Source: Sipunculus nudus
Lineage: Eukaryota; Annelida; Sipuncula; Golfingiida; Sipunculidae
Reading direction: 5' to 3'
Length of the DNA stretch: 64,000 bases
Assembly (NCBI GenBank): GCA_026874595.1
Contig: CM049317.1
Location: 11,628,382-11,692,381, forward strand
Below the pieces are notes generated by a model. It was given only the letters and a program-made list of their open reading frames with translations. It had not been told where the DNA came from and did not search any database. A program made the position numbers and the translations under genes. Shown here piece after piece: positions 34,741-46,700 of this stretch (position 1 is its first letter; every line of letters starts with the position of its first letter).

Positions 34741-35343
34741 CCTGTCATGTAGTCCGAAACCGGAAAGGATTTCTGCAGATGTACATATATGTAGTTAAGT
34801 CAGCATTAAAAGATTGAGACGGTTACCTCCAAGAAAAAATATTTAAGGAAAAAAAATATTCCTAAACAAAGGATGCTTTCGCACCATTGGCAAACTGCTG
34901 TCCAAAAATCTTGAGAACGTATGTTTTGGTGCCCAAGGCATATCATCTCATCATGTACAGTTGCAACCAAATATATAGTTAAAAAAACGTACCTCAATTA
35001 AGAACGTGAAAAAAAGTTTTGAATAAATTGACATAGGAGCAAAGTGTGCATTTTGATGTAACTGACAAAATCCAATCTAAGTTTTATTCTCAATTCTAAT
35101 TACTTACCTTAAAAAAGTGATAAATACACACAAAGACCAAGACGCATTTTTCCCGTACTATGAGTAAAATTTATTATATCTGAAGCGAAAACATTAATAA
35201 TTTCCATCTGAAATTGCTTTTTCCTAAAAAAAGTTTATTTAAGATTTGAGCGAAACATGATCAGAATATGTGAAGAGGACAAGCGCAAACTGCTTCTCAG
35301 TACGAGGAAAGACTATGAAGTAGTTTGGGTTGATTAAGAAATG

Positions 35344-35349
35344 TTTATT
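35344..35349 (-). terminator. Candidate polyadenylation signal of the ZU5 gene
   Basis: AATAAA on the minus strand, about 255 bases past the TAG stop at 35604-35606. It is the first such hexamer I found downstream. Confidence 0.4.
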
Positions 35350-35603
35350 TGTATAACATCTGAAAGTGAAGAAAACCTGATACAAGTGCCTTTAAATATC
35401 TTTTTGAATGTCTTTAATTTTTCTTTATGTTCATTCATTACAATTTACCAGGCATAAACTTTTTAAATAGTATCTTTGAAATATTTCTTTTATCATGATA
35501 AGTCAAACACATATTAAAATTTATAAAATATACATGAAAACACTTCTGAGGTCTAAAGAAAATCCCTTGATAAAGTTGATACTAAAGTGGCGGATCCGTA
35601 ATG

Positions 35604-37040
35604 CTACTTTAACTCGACTCTTTCCGTGTATTCGCACACAGTTTGTTCAGTGACGTCATCACCAGAACCTGTCGTCACGGTTTTCAGGTTGAGGTCAAGG
35701 TTCAACAAGGCATTATCCACGAAACTAGTCTCTCCCACCCGCCGGAGATTGTATTCTCCCAATAGGCGGCCGATTGGCTGATCACGTGACGGGCACAACT
35801 CTCTCAAACTCTTTACCTGAATACACATATCAACAATCAAGCAACATGGACGTTAATTATAACAAAGCAGACACTTATATTCATGGAACTGAATTATATA
35901 TTAAATTTGTAACCCGTGAATTGTAACCTATGTCAGTTATATATATACATTGAAACCTGGATGTATCGAAGTCGAAGTGACCCTCAGAAAACTTCGACAC
36001 ATCCACATATGTATAAATATGTCGTTTATAAATTTTTCATTATATTTTATATGTTTGACACTATTATCTACATGTATATGAAGCAAGATATTAAACTTCT
36101 GTGGTTTTAAGGTAAATCTTATCAGACCGTGTCGGAGTCTCTTGTCAGGAGTAAAATTACAACATTTCAATTGCATCATTTTTCTTTAACTATAAGTTTC
36201 TACTTTCAAAGTAAAGCTTGTTTTTATTTAGAATAACGGTTTAAAAAATGGTGCGAAGATACAATGAAATAATTTGTTTATGCAAGAAGAAAGAAAATTT
36301 AAAAAAAATATCGAAGAATAGGAATCTGAATACGATTATGAGATTTTTGTATGCATGGCGGCATGAACAGTTGGTCAACTACTCAACTGTATGGTTTCTT
36401 ATAACTGTACGTTCCTGCAAGGCCCTGTATATCGTTGTGTAATACAACCCGTTTTTAAATATCTACTTACTTTCGTCCACGGGGCTTCGTGGGAGTCCGG
36501 TTGCGTCACGACCCACGTGACGTCCTCCATCGTCAGGTGCGTCATGAGACAGTCGTCATGGTGAGGGGATTCACTAAATACGGAGCTATATAGAGGTAGA
36601 CAGCGAATTGTCTCAGGTAAACTGCCGTGCAGATGCTTAGGGAAAAAATATTTTAGAAATATATATTTATTGACATATTTATAGAAAACAATGCTTAATT
36701 GCGCTGGCCTGCTTGCACGTATTCCGAAAAACAAGTTTGCCTCCAGAAAAAAAAAAGATTAAAAAGTCACCCTTTTTAAATCAAATTTAATCCGTGCTCA
36801 TGAATATTACATCATGGTTTTTCAAGCTGGAACTCTAAAAGACGCGTTACATGTATAAGACTAGCTGGAAAATAGGACGTGTAAGAAAAGGCGACAATTG
36901 AATGAATAAAATATATACGCACACTAAAACGTAAAGAGGAATTAGGGTCTTCTATTAAACTAATTTTATAAAGTATCAGTAAACTGAAATATTCATTGTT
37001 ACAGGTTATTTCATGTGTTAATGAACACTTGTTTTTACAA

Positions 37041-37079
<39 letters not shown>

Positions 37080-37155
37080 TATATAAGTTTATTTATATAT
37101 ATACTGTTTCGTTTTCCAATTTCGGAAATCAGCTAACTCCTGACAAAGCTCTGGT

Positions 37156-37209
<54 letters not shown>

Positions 37210-40200
37210 ACATGAGCTTTGTCAGGAGTTAGCTGATTTCCGAAATAGGAAAACGAAACAGTAAGACAGACAATGCAATGTTTAAATAAAAGATAAACCA
37301 ATATCTACTCACTTTTAAACAGTCGGATAGGTCGTATATAATTTCAATAATATACACGTATATTTTAAGAACTTGGGTGTTTCCATCCTCCTCCGTGTAT
37401 TCAAAGAACAGAGCCATTATCTGAGCGGCATCCTTAAGTAACTCATCCGGACACGTACACACATAGCGCGAATCTAGATTTGTATAGACAGAAACAAAAT
37501 CTTCATCAACTTGACAATTCGTATCTTCATCCTTCGGATCAATTTCTACCCATTTTGATGTACTGTGGTCTATGTGATAGGTCTTTATATTATTTCTAAT
37601 GTTAGGATCCGTAATGTTGTGAGGCAGACGGATTTCAACATTGTGTAAATAGATAGATCCAGATAATTCCACCACTGGGCAAATCATTCGTTCACTGGCT
37701 GGAATGTTCCATTTCGAGTTGTCCATATCTGCGTATATTGAGCAGGATAATTGAACTTGCTTTTGATCCGGTATGGATCCCGCGGGAACGAATAGTTCCA
37801 CACCCGAATCGTCGTCCTGCAATGGACCACCCTCATTGGTAAAACTTCCACCAATTACAGTGTCTGGAGTGATTAATTTCTCTTCTGCTATTGGTGTCGT
37901 TTGGTCATCTAGTGGACGCTTATCCCCGTTCGTTATCATGCGACGTTTCTCTTTACGGAACTTTTCCACGCTGTGCTCCTTTATTTACAAAAGACATGTC
38001 AACTTAAAAGCAATTTTAGATATTCCCAAATATATGAATATCAAATAAAAGTAGTAACATGTAAAAGATACATATGAGCTCAAGAAACTGCAAATGACAG
38101 CACGAGTTGGGTGGAAATATGCTGTATCAAAAGATTTACAAACAACTAACAAACGATGCAACTGCCGGTTAATATAATTATACCTGTCGTTTTATCAAAG
38201 GATGAGACGTAAAAAGTATTGTTTTGTTACCTGGAGAATTTTGGCCTCTGGTGATACCAGTTGTCTTTCTATTGATTCTTCTATTTGACGAAGGTCATCA
38301 CCCTGGAATGTAGTACTTGTGTAACCAGAGATCACATTAGATTAACCAGTATTAAGCAAATGTCATTTTAAAACATCAAACTGAGTGTATATTTTTATCA
38401 GAATAAGTGTATATAATTATGGGCGCTTTACAGGCTATGTAAAATAAATAGCTCTTCCTTTGTATTCCGTTATTATTTTAAAAAAAATTAATTTCGATGT
38501 TTTCTTGGATTTCTAGAATAAATTACTTCATAAATTCGACCGATGGGTGTTCATTACACATGACAACCCAGGCATATAAAATCGAATGCGAAATTATCTG
38601 TGTTGCATGTTCTACATTAAAAATATAAACCTGTTTTGATAATGCGCGTCTATATCATACAAATAATGGGTATTCTCCAGACTCGCCCTAAGGGAAGCAC
38701 ATGCAGAGTAGTATCAAGTCTTTCTGAAGACTCATAGTTGACCTAACCATGAACTCAATGTGACGTTAATCGCATACTAATTCAGTGAATATTCATGAGC
38801 AAAGTAGTTGCGATCAACCAACCAAGTAACCGTTGGCAACGTAAACAGTCAATCATCTGACATGCACAAACTGTGCATAATTTGGGTGACCCTCCCAAAA
38901 AGAAATCGTGAAGTCTGTACCAGTACCCCTGTCAGCATGTTTCTCCGGTATATTTCTTAAACAAAGGAGACAGTATAGAAAGTTCTCCTCACTATTATCT
39001 TGTAAACGGCTCTCGCATTATAGGCATGGAAAGCCTTTTGTGTGGGAGCGTTTTGGGGGACCATTAGCGTACATAGGTCAAAGGGACGGAACATAAGGGT
39101 TATTTACCTAGCTTCTATTTCCATTTTGTCTAACTAGAAAATTACTACCGCCATAAACTATATATATTTCCGAAGAAATAAAAACCGAAATGTTTAATCC
39201 CATGAAAATATACTAAATTGAAAGTATACATGTGTGTTTGTTACTGTATCTACCTTCCGTACAGAGGATACTTGTGTCAGAAGGCCCCCGCTTTCCTCTT
39301 TTTCATCATTATCTCCTCTGGCCTGAAAAAAAGTGACATCCATGAAGACATCCCGGAGATTTTTCTGTTTTTTAAACATAATGGTCGAACAAGGAGTTTA
39401 TAAACTCTTCGGGTCGAATTATAGTGAAACTTGACATTGGTTTGTGATTTTAAGAAGTGGTTATCAAATGTTCAATCCTTCTTTGGTGAAAGGGGAGATT
39501 TGATGGACCTGTTCAAATATCAGAAAGATTTTATAACATGAGTATTTGTCGCTCAACAATTTTGTGGGAAATATATCAGAAACAAGGATAACTGATGTCT
39601 TTAAATATTCTGAAAGGGACAAAAACAGGAGCAATATTATACCTATTCTTTCACACTATCAGTTCAAGTTTGCTTCATACAAAAGTTTTCAGGCAAAAGT
39701 ATCCCTGCACAAGGTCTCAGTGCCTCCCTTTGAGCTATTTAACACCTTGTTATGGTTTTGCGTGTTTGTAAAAACAGTACACATGTATCTGTTTACAATT
39801 ACATGGAGGTCCGATTTTGCGCATGCGCGCAGACAACATGCAATATTTCAGCCAAGTATCTGCATATAACATATTTTTGGCCAAGACAGTCAGGGCATCT
39901 CCTGAATGACACATGGTTTAGCCCAGGCGGTGCACACTTTGTTTATGTTGACACCTGTGATCGCGCCCGGTCCACTGATTTTAACACTCGTTTACAGGAG
40001 TAAGCCAACGATTTAAAAGGAAAGTTTTGGCAGGTACAATTTATTTAAAAAAGAAGACGCTATTCTTCATGTTAATTCAACTTGCTTTATAGGTGATTTG
40101 GCCCCTTTGAAGGTTTGTTTGATAAGGTTAACTCCTTTGGAACTTACCCGTACTGTCTTCTCCTCGGTTACCCGTATCTTTCGCCTGATCTCATAAGCAA

Positions 40201-41802
40201 TGCTAAAAATGACCAACGCACCTCCGGCCACTCCAAATATTATACCAACAACCTGACCGGCAGCTGCAAAATATGTAAAGACATACACATGGTAATAATT
40301 TTTTAAATACATACATATCATATTATATGATGTAAATTAAGCTTTTGGGTATCCATACATCACAACTTGGAAATGGTTGCAGGTTAAACTCATTTTTTTT
40401 TAATTTCATGTATTCCCAGGAAAACCCCACAGTATAATATACCACGCAACCTAATAAACACATGCAGATTTAAGTGCAAACACATTGAAACATTTTCATG
40501 TCGCGTTTATTCCTCATATTCACGAAATAGAGAACACTCCCTGGCCAGATACCTTAACCTGTGTAGCTGCTACAGGTGGGCCTTTTATATGATTAATAAT
40601 GAAGCTTTTTCATTACGTACACATTCCGCCTTGCTCAGGGGCGGGTGAAGAGACTGCTCCGAGCAACTCCACGTCTGCAGTCAAGTTGTGGTACCCTGAA
40701 AATATGTAGCTATATATTTAATTGTAGTACATGTTATTGTAGTACAAGTGCAGTCTGACGGAGGGGCTTTCTCCTGGCAAAGAAACACTTCGCTTTATAT
40801 GTAAACCACTCGTTAAGTCGTGGGTCAAAGGAAAGTTAGATGAACTTGATCTATTTTACATGAATCGTACATATAGTTTTATTTAAAAATTCTAGCAAAT
40901 TTCTGTGCCTCCGATTTTGGCGCTCGGTAAACTTTCGTAAATGTTGGGAAGAAAGCTGAGGACCCGGAGAAAACCAAATGGCCGCTATGCAAAGCAGTCT
41001 CAAAGCCACACGTGGAATTGAAGTTTCCTTAACCCGGGTCGCCAGCGGAGAGAGCCGAGCTTGTAACTACTCAGCTATTAATGTCATAGTGAATGTTCGA
41101 CAGTACAACATACAGCAACAACGCGAGTCGAATATCGAACGGGTTTCCAATTATCGCAAAATTATTAGGCCTACTTCAACTATACACAGGTGAACGGTCA
41201 TTTATAGACAGCCTTAATTGCATTTTATGTATGACATCCACCCGAGGATGCCTGTAGGTTTAAAAGTCGAAAGGAAAAAAAATTGATAATCATAACTCTT
41301 TTGATATAATAACATATTTTTAAATCAAAGATTTACATTATAATAATATAAAATCTGTCATATCGACTGCTTATAGGAAACGAATATTTCTCTGAAGATT
41401 ATTAAGAATCAATTTAAATGATTAATGTGATAATGGATATATCATGTGTTGGTCACTAGATGGTACGATCACGAGCACGAAACGCTCCCCTCGTGAAACG
41501 AAAAAAAAGTGATAATCCCGTAAAATTAGCTAGGCGAATATGAAGTCAACTACAGTAAATTTAGGAACTCTTGAGTCATTTAGAAATAAACAGCCAAAGA
41601 GGCATCCAAAAAGACAAAGTAATCAGATTTATATACTCAGTGCAAATAACATAAACACAACCAACTCAGCAAACAAAGAAGACAAGCGAACAAGCAAAAA
41701 TATAATTATAATAAACTAACAATCAAACCTGTATAATGCTGCTAGCATAAATCTATGAATGTAACTAGTTATTTTATACCAAAGATCCCCTGTTATATGC
41801 TA

Positions 41803-41850
<48 letters not shown>

Positions 41851-42433
41851 TACTGTATATACAAAATGTGTAGGGATTCCAATGTTCATTACATCTCCGG
41901 GGTGGGGGGATGCAGGGGCTTTCCGACGAATTTGTATTGGTAGTGATAAGTAATATGATTTGTAAGAAGCAGTCGTGAAGTTTTTGAAAATGTCTTAATG
42001 AAAAGCGGCATTGTTTATGCAGTAATTAAGAGACACTTTTATCCATTCAGTATTGATTTTTTTTTCATGCTACACAATTTGCCTTTTTTGACTTTAGACA
42101 CTTTGCAACAGATACTTTTGGAACAAAATGTCATGCGTGATTATCATATTTAATATTGTGAGGTGTATAATTTGTGATGAAATGATAATATGCACAAAAT
42201 TAATGATTAAAAGTGCGGAGGTATTGTTACATTACACCTAAGCTGTATGAAATATATTGGATCCTGCATATTGAGCTCATGGGACAGCTTCGGTGATTCT
42301 AAATCTTAGTGCAGGAATGTACATAAAAATGCTCTAAACGTAAAATATAGGAAATGTTTTATTGATAAATAATAAATTACTTACCTGAAACCATCTGGAC
42401 GACGAAGATCAAGAGGAAAGTAGAAATCAACAT
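35604..42433 (-). CDS. Type I membrane protein with cytoplasmic ZU5 and UPA-like regions
   Basis: Eight exons in minus-strand order join in phase: 42433-42385, 40695-40621, 40263-40148, 39322-39254, 38302-38231, 37978-37313, 36635-36471, 35816-35604. The product is 474 residues. Residues 1-17 are a signal peptide (MLISTFLLIFVVQMVSG). Then comes a very short ectodomain with one NLT glycosylation sequon, a TM helix at about 45-65 (VVGIIFGVAGGALVIFSIAY) and a stop-transfer RRK. The ZU5 domain is at about 168-275 (GGSFTNEGG, DSGVELFVPAGSI). A UPA-like region extends to the C-terminus. UNC5 netrin receptors have ZU5-UPA followed by a death domain; here neither a death domain nor Ig/TSP1 domains are present. 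It may act in membrane signalling or as a decoy, which is unproven. Confidence 0.8.
37104..37261. mobile_element. Fold-back MITE with TA target duplication
   Basis: Two arms of about 58 bases, starting CTGTTTCGTTTTCC and ending GGAAAACGAAACAG, are reverse complements with about four mismatches. They flank a (TA)n loop of about 42 bases. TA dinucleotides sit on both sides (37102-37103 and 37262-37263), as for Tc1/mariner-type insertions. As RNA it would fold into one long hairpin inside an intron of the ZU5 gene, close to a 5' splice site. Confidence 0.8.
37313..37978 (-). CDS. ZU5-domain exon
   Basis: The largest exon, 222 codons and phase 0-0. It begins with a basic stretch (EKFRKEKRRM), then the ZU5 core with GGSFTNEGGPL, DSGVELFVPAGSIPD, CPVVELSG and VEIRLPHNI. 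It ends EDGNTQVLKIYVYIIEIIYD, the start of the UPA-like part. The acceptor is AAG followed by GAG, a NAGNAG-type tandem site, so one Glu may be variably included. A palindromic MITE begins only about 50 bases past its donor. Confidence 0.82.
40696..42384. other. First intron of the ZU5 gene
   Basis: It contains a (TA)n tract at about 41806-41849 and an open plus-strand stretch at 40978-41193 with no recognisable product. No exon or structured repeat is supported. Confidence 0.55.
42385..42433 (-). CDS. Signal-peptide exon of the ZU5 protein
   Basis: The ATG at 42433 opens a hydrophobic 16-residue leader and the exon ends at a consensus donor (GTAAGT) in phase 1. The next exon supplies GYHNLTADVELLG, so cleavage near Ser-Gly or Gly-Tyr is plausible. 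This ATG is chosen because it gives a complete signal peptide in frame with all later exons. Confidence 0.75.
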
Positions 42434-42771
42434 GCCTGTGTGTTGTCCCGTAGCCGGTATGGCGTGGCCTATGTTACAAGCAAAGTAAACTGTACACATG
42501 GAATGCCCATGCGGTCATCGTCTAAGCTCCCAGTTGTAACTACGATAACGCATTGGTCACGATAATACAAGCAATTAGATATCAGTGGTAACTGGCAAAG
42601 TATTGATTATTGTATTTATCCATGCAGGTTTGCGAAGCCCGGGTTTTACTGGTAACTAAGAAACACTGCAATGTGGAGTAAAGATGAAACAAATATATAT
42701 CTAATGACAAATGTCATTAATTACATATTTAATTAATATAAAATGTCTTGTGAACAGCTTGTAGCAATGTT

Positions 42772-42818
<47 letters not shown>

Positions 42819-43735
42819 ACAGTATGTTCTTGTTAATTTGTAATAAAAACACCTTTACCATGGCGTACCAGGTGCGACCAGCTTGAAGCTGTGTATGTTT
42901 CATTCATTGTTTGTATATTAATATAATTGATTATTCTGCTTACGTCATAAGCATAAATTAATCTGTGGGAGAGATATGGCTGTACCTTAGGTATGTGGGT
43001 CTGTGCTCAGAAGACCCGTAGTGTCATACAATTAATTAACGTCTATTTATATTTCGAGTATTTTGATATGAGTTGGAGGGGTAGCTGACAATATATTAAC
43101 GGAAGAAAATGTTTGCCACTATAAATTATCACCAAGACGTGATAATATTAGGATGTTATCATGGGGTATATTAATAGTCTGCAGGTATCACTCAGAGTGA
43201 TAATCACTAAGTCTTCAACTGACTGATCAATGTTTGGTACGTCTTCACCGAGCAAAGTACGGCAGATCCATGTACACTATTCACATTTACATCTATGTAT
43301 CCAACCAGTGAATCTGTTAACGTTTCAGCGATGAGGATAAGTTTACTTTAAGAGCGACACTTGAATAGACAGTTTTTCCTCCAAATGTGATTTGCACGCT
43401 GTTTACTTTCTCCCACTGTGAAAGGTAGGGTGACGTATTATTGATTGTTTGTAATATATCAATACATTACATATAGATTATTTTATATCTTTCCATAAAA
43501 TGAAAGATTCAAATTGCAAAAGCACATTTGTTTTATTATATATGTATGTGTGTGTGTGTATGTGTGAGGGGGGCTCTGGATATTATATATACGTCCGCGA
43601 AAATTAAAAAAACAAATAAAAAATCTAAAGGATTTCATAGGAGGGATGGTGTGAAATAAGAGATCAATAAATTTTTCAGAAAAAAGTGAGTAACTAATTA
43701 AGCGCAAGTAAATGTTATTTTTTTAGCATTTCAGC
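42434..43735. promoter_or_regulatory. Intergenic region between divergent genes; possible shared promoter
   Basis: The start codons of the minus-strand ZU5 gene (42433) and the plus-strand repeat gene (43736) face away from each other about 1.3 kb apart. A (TA)n tract lies at about 42775-42816. The plus-strand ATG comes one base after a CAG acceptor, so at least one non-coding 5' exon should lie in this interval. No TATA box or CpG-rich island can be claimed by eye. Confidence 0.4.
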
Positions 43736-46700
43736 ATGGAAGAAGGAAGCACGACAGAGAGAACTTCGAGGCAAAGGGAAAGGCGTGCGGAACAGGTATT
43801 TTTTAACATTTAAATACACATATACGCGCATCGACGTGAACGTACACACACAAGAATGTATTCGAGGAAAAGCTGGAGTGTATGTACAAAGGCGGAGACA
43901 AACACATTTACAGGCACATACAAACGCACACAAGCTTATAACGATCCACATGTACATGTATTTTCTTTTAACAAAGTGCATGTGCTGTTTGTTTCAGCTA
44001 TATCAGTTATCAGTATTTTTTTTTATTTCTGCAAAAAATATATATTTAAATTTACCGGCTCGACTTGGTAAAGCATGAACGCTGTGACTGTAAGTATTAG
44101 TTGTATTAAAGTACCTTTATGCTCCTGAATGTTTAATCTCCGCTGAGGGGGTTGCGCTTGACCGAATGCCTTCTATCTCAGAACTTGTTTAATATATTCA
44201 ATAGAAAGGGAAGAGAAGGCTTCCTCGCACTCCGTCTCCTCTGAATTCTCAAGACACTTCCTGGAAAACGGGCCTCAAATCTGATGGGAATCGTAAACCG
44301 GAACAAACAGCTCAGGTAAGGCTGTTGTCACTATATGGGTGACCAGAAAAGTTCCTTTATATTAACATGTTTTTACGGTTTTTCATCATCTTATATCAAA
44401 TTGATAGAAATGATGACTTGACACAATTCATAACAATAATGAGTCAACACGCTTGAACAGCCCTTCATTATTTGGGAATGCATTTTCATAACCTGTAGTT
44501 TCTAATCTCATGAAAAATACTGAAATCGTATACGTGGATGGATCGCTTTCTCTGTATGATAAGCTGCAAATGAAAAAAAAAAAAAATACAGTGATGGAAG
44601 TAAACTTGGTCATCAGAGCTGCATGGAAGGTCGAGGATTGGGGGTTGGGGAGCTGCGCGACGTTCGTGTAACATCATATGGTCAATAGATTACCAGGGTA
44701 ACAAGCTCCTTTGCAGCAAAAAAAGGATAAAATTCTGTTATCAGAAAACAGACTAACAAAGTTATGACAACCCTGAAATAAATTACTATATCTTTGTCAA
44801 AATTGTGCATTAAAAAATTGCCGAAATACCCATAAAATGCAAAGTTTTTGAACCATTGTGAAAGATTATTACGTTACCTATTATAGAATGTTTCTTATTG
44901 TTAAATGGTGACTCTCATGAAGTTTGACAATTCTGACAAAAGTGCATATCTGAGTCACGACTTCCTGGGTACTTAACGACATCAGTCAAGTTGTGTGAAC
45001 AGAGAACAAAGAGCTCAAATCCATCGTCCACTAAACTTTCTTAACGTATCTGAACTATATCACGGTACATTTCCAGGCATAAATCAAGCTTACTGTCATA
45101 AGAATTATGAGTGATTAGTCTATGAAGAAGGTCAATGATAGCGGTAATTTATTTTTAACGAAGCCCTCATTATAACTGTGCTTTACACGTGTATATAAAG
45201 GCGATTATGTTTTCATATCTCATTAATTTACACTGGGAGATTTTGATACCACTTCTGTACTCATAATTCAGAATACTAGCAATAAATTAAACTTATTTAA
45301 CGCGAACGAGTAGGAAAGACGTCCAGAGCGTGACTCTCCCTACTTTTTGAGAAATTGTACGTCGTCAGCTTTTTCTTTGACAGATTCCACAAATCCCCTG
45401 TAACCTAATTGGGTGTTAGACAAACAAATTAAGTAACGTTATCTTAACTTGGCTTCCATGTGATCGGTTTTATTTCTCAAGCATAGTCTTTCGGATTAAT
45501 ATCAGCAGAATGACTGTTTAATATGTTTGTTTGCCAAGGAGCCTAATATTCTTATCTAATAAATGTAAGGCAAAAATACCTTTTCTCAGTTTTCTTATAA
45601 AACTATGGGTTTTTACTATTTATTATATTTATTATATAATAATATACGGTAGAACCATTCGATCGTTGTCACGTAGCTCCACTGTAACCACGCCTGGGAA
45701 TTGGTCGTTTTAAAACATACTATGCGTGTCCTAGGGGGGGGGGGGGGGTTATTTTCCATATGTACGCTTAAATCCTGAGAAAAGGTACATTAATTCTCAA
45801 AGGCTGCAGAAACTACATTAACTACACAAGGACGGTTAATATACTAGTTTTCTTAATTACACTTGTACTATGTTACAATGGGAATTTAACTGACATTAAT
45901 TAAGCACTTCTTTTTCAGACACAGTCTGAGAGGCAACGGCTAGGAAGGTCTCCCTCTCCTTTAAACTCTAAAGACAGTTCGTGGAAGAAAGACATGAAGG
46001 GCGAATCAAGTTTATCTTTGGATTCTGGAAGAATGGTATAGAAGTTGAATAAACTAATTTATTTATCATTATTCTCCTTTTACTAAATCATGGTTTATCT
46101 ATTAGAAACTATATTCATTTTACTTTTCCATTAGTAATTTAAAAATTTAAAAATTTTCACGTAAGGTTCGTTTATTTATAATTAACATGAGCAATAACAA
46201 AATGAAGTATGTGATTTTACCTTGTCATGGAGTTTACGCGTTGTAAAACAGCCCATATTCAAATGTCTGCATGTCTATGCTGGAGGGTTGTTCACACCAT
46301 GTAAATCAAGAGGATTATACGGGCAGTAACTATATTGAGCAGTGAATATTGAGCCATGACAGGACATCCTGTGTTACCTCTGCTATATAGGGAGATAAAC
46401 GGAAGGCCAGTCGTTCCCCGTCTCCACTAAGCAGCGTGGACGTGATGTGGAAATCAGACATGAAGCTAAGCTCAGCTGGATCACAAGGCTTACGGCATGA
46501 GGTCGGTTGATTAAGGAAAATCTTGAGTCCTGCATTTAAAATAATATTCGATAATCTGAAGTTGCACACGTTTCCCTCAAATCAACAATCCTATGCCAAT
46601 ATGAATACACATACATACATGGGATAGTTCAGTAATGAAATGTCCATCATGTAAAAGATGAAAATATATATGCAGTATGGACACTGATGGCATTTTCCAT

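Noticed and set aside
36248..36442. Plus-strand open frame in the ZU5 gene region
   Set aside because: AT-rich, lysine-dominated, overlaps the intron of the minus-strand gene and has no similarity.
40978..41193. 71-codon plus-strand open frame in the ZU5 first intron
   Set aside because: No recognised domain or partner exons; may be part of an old repeat.
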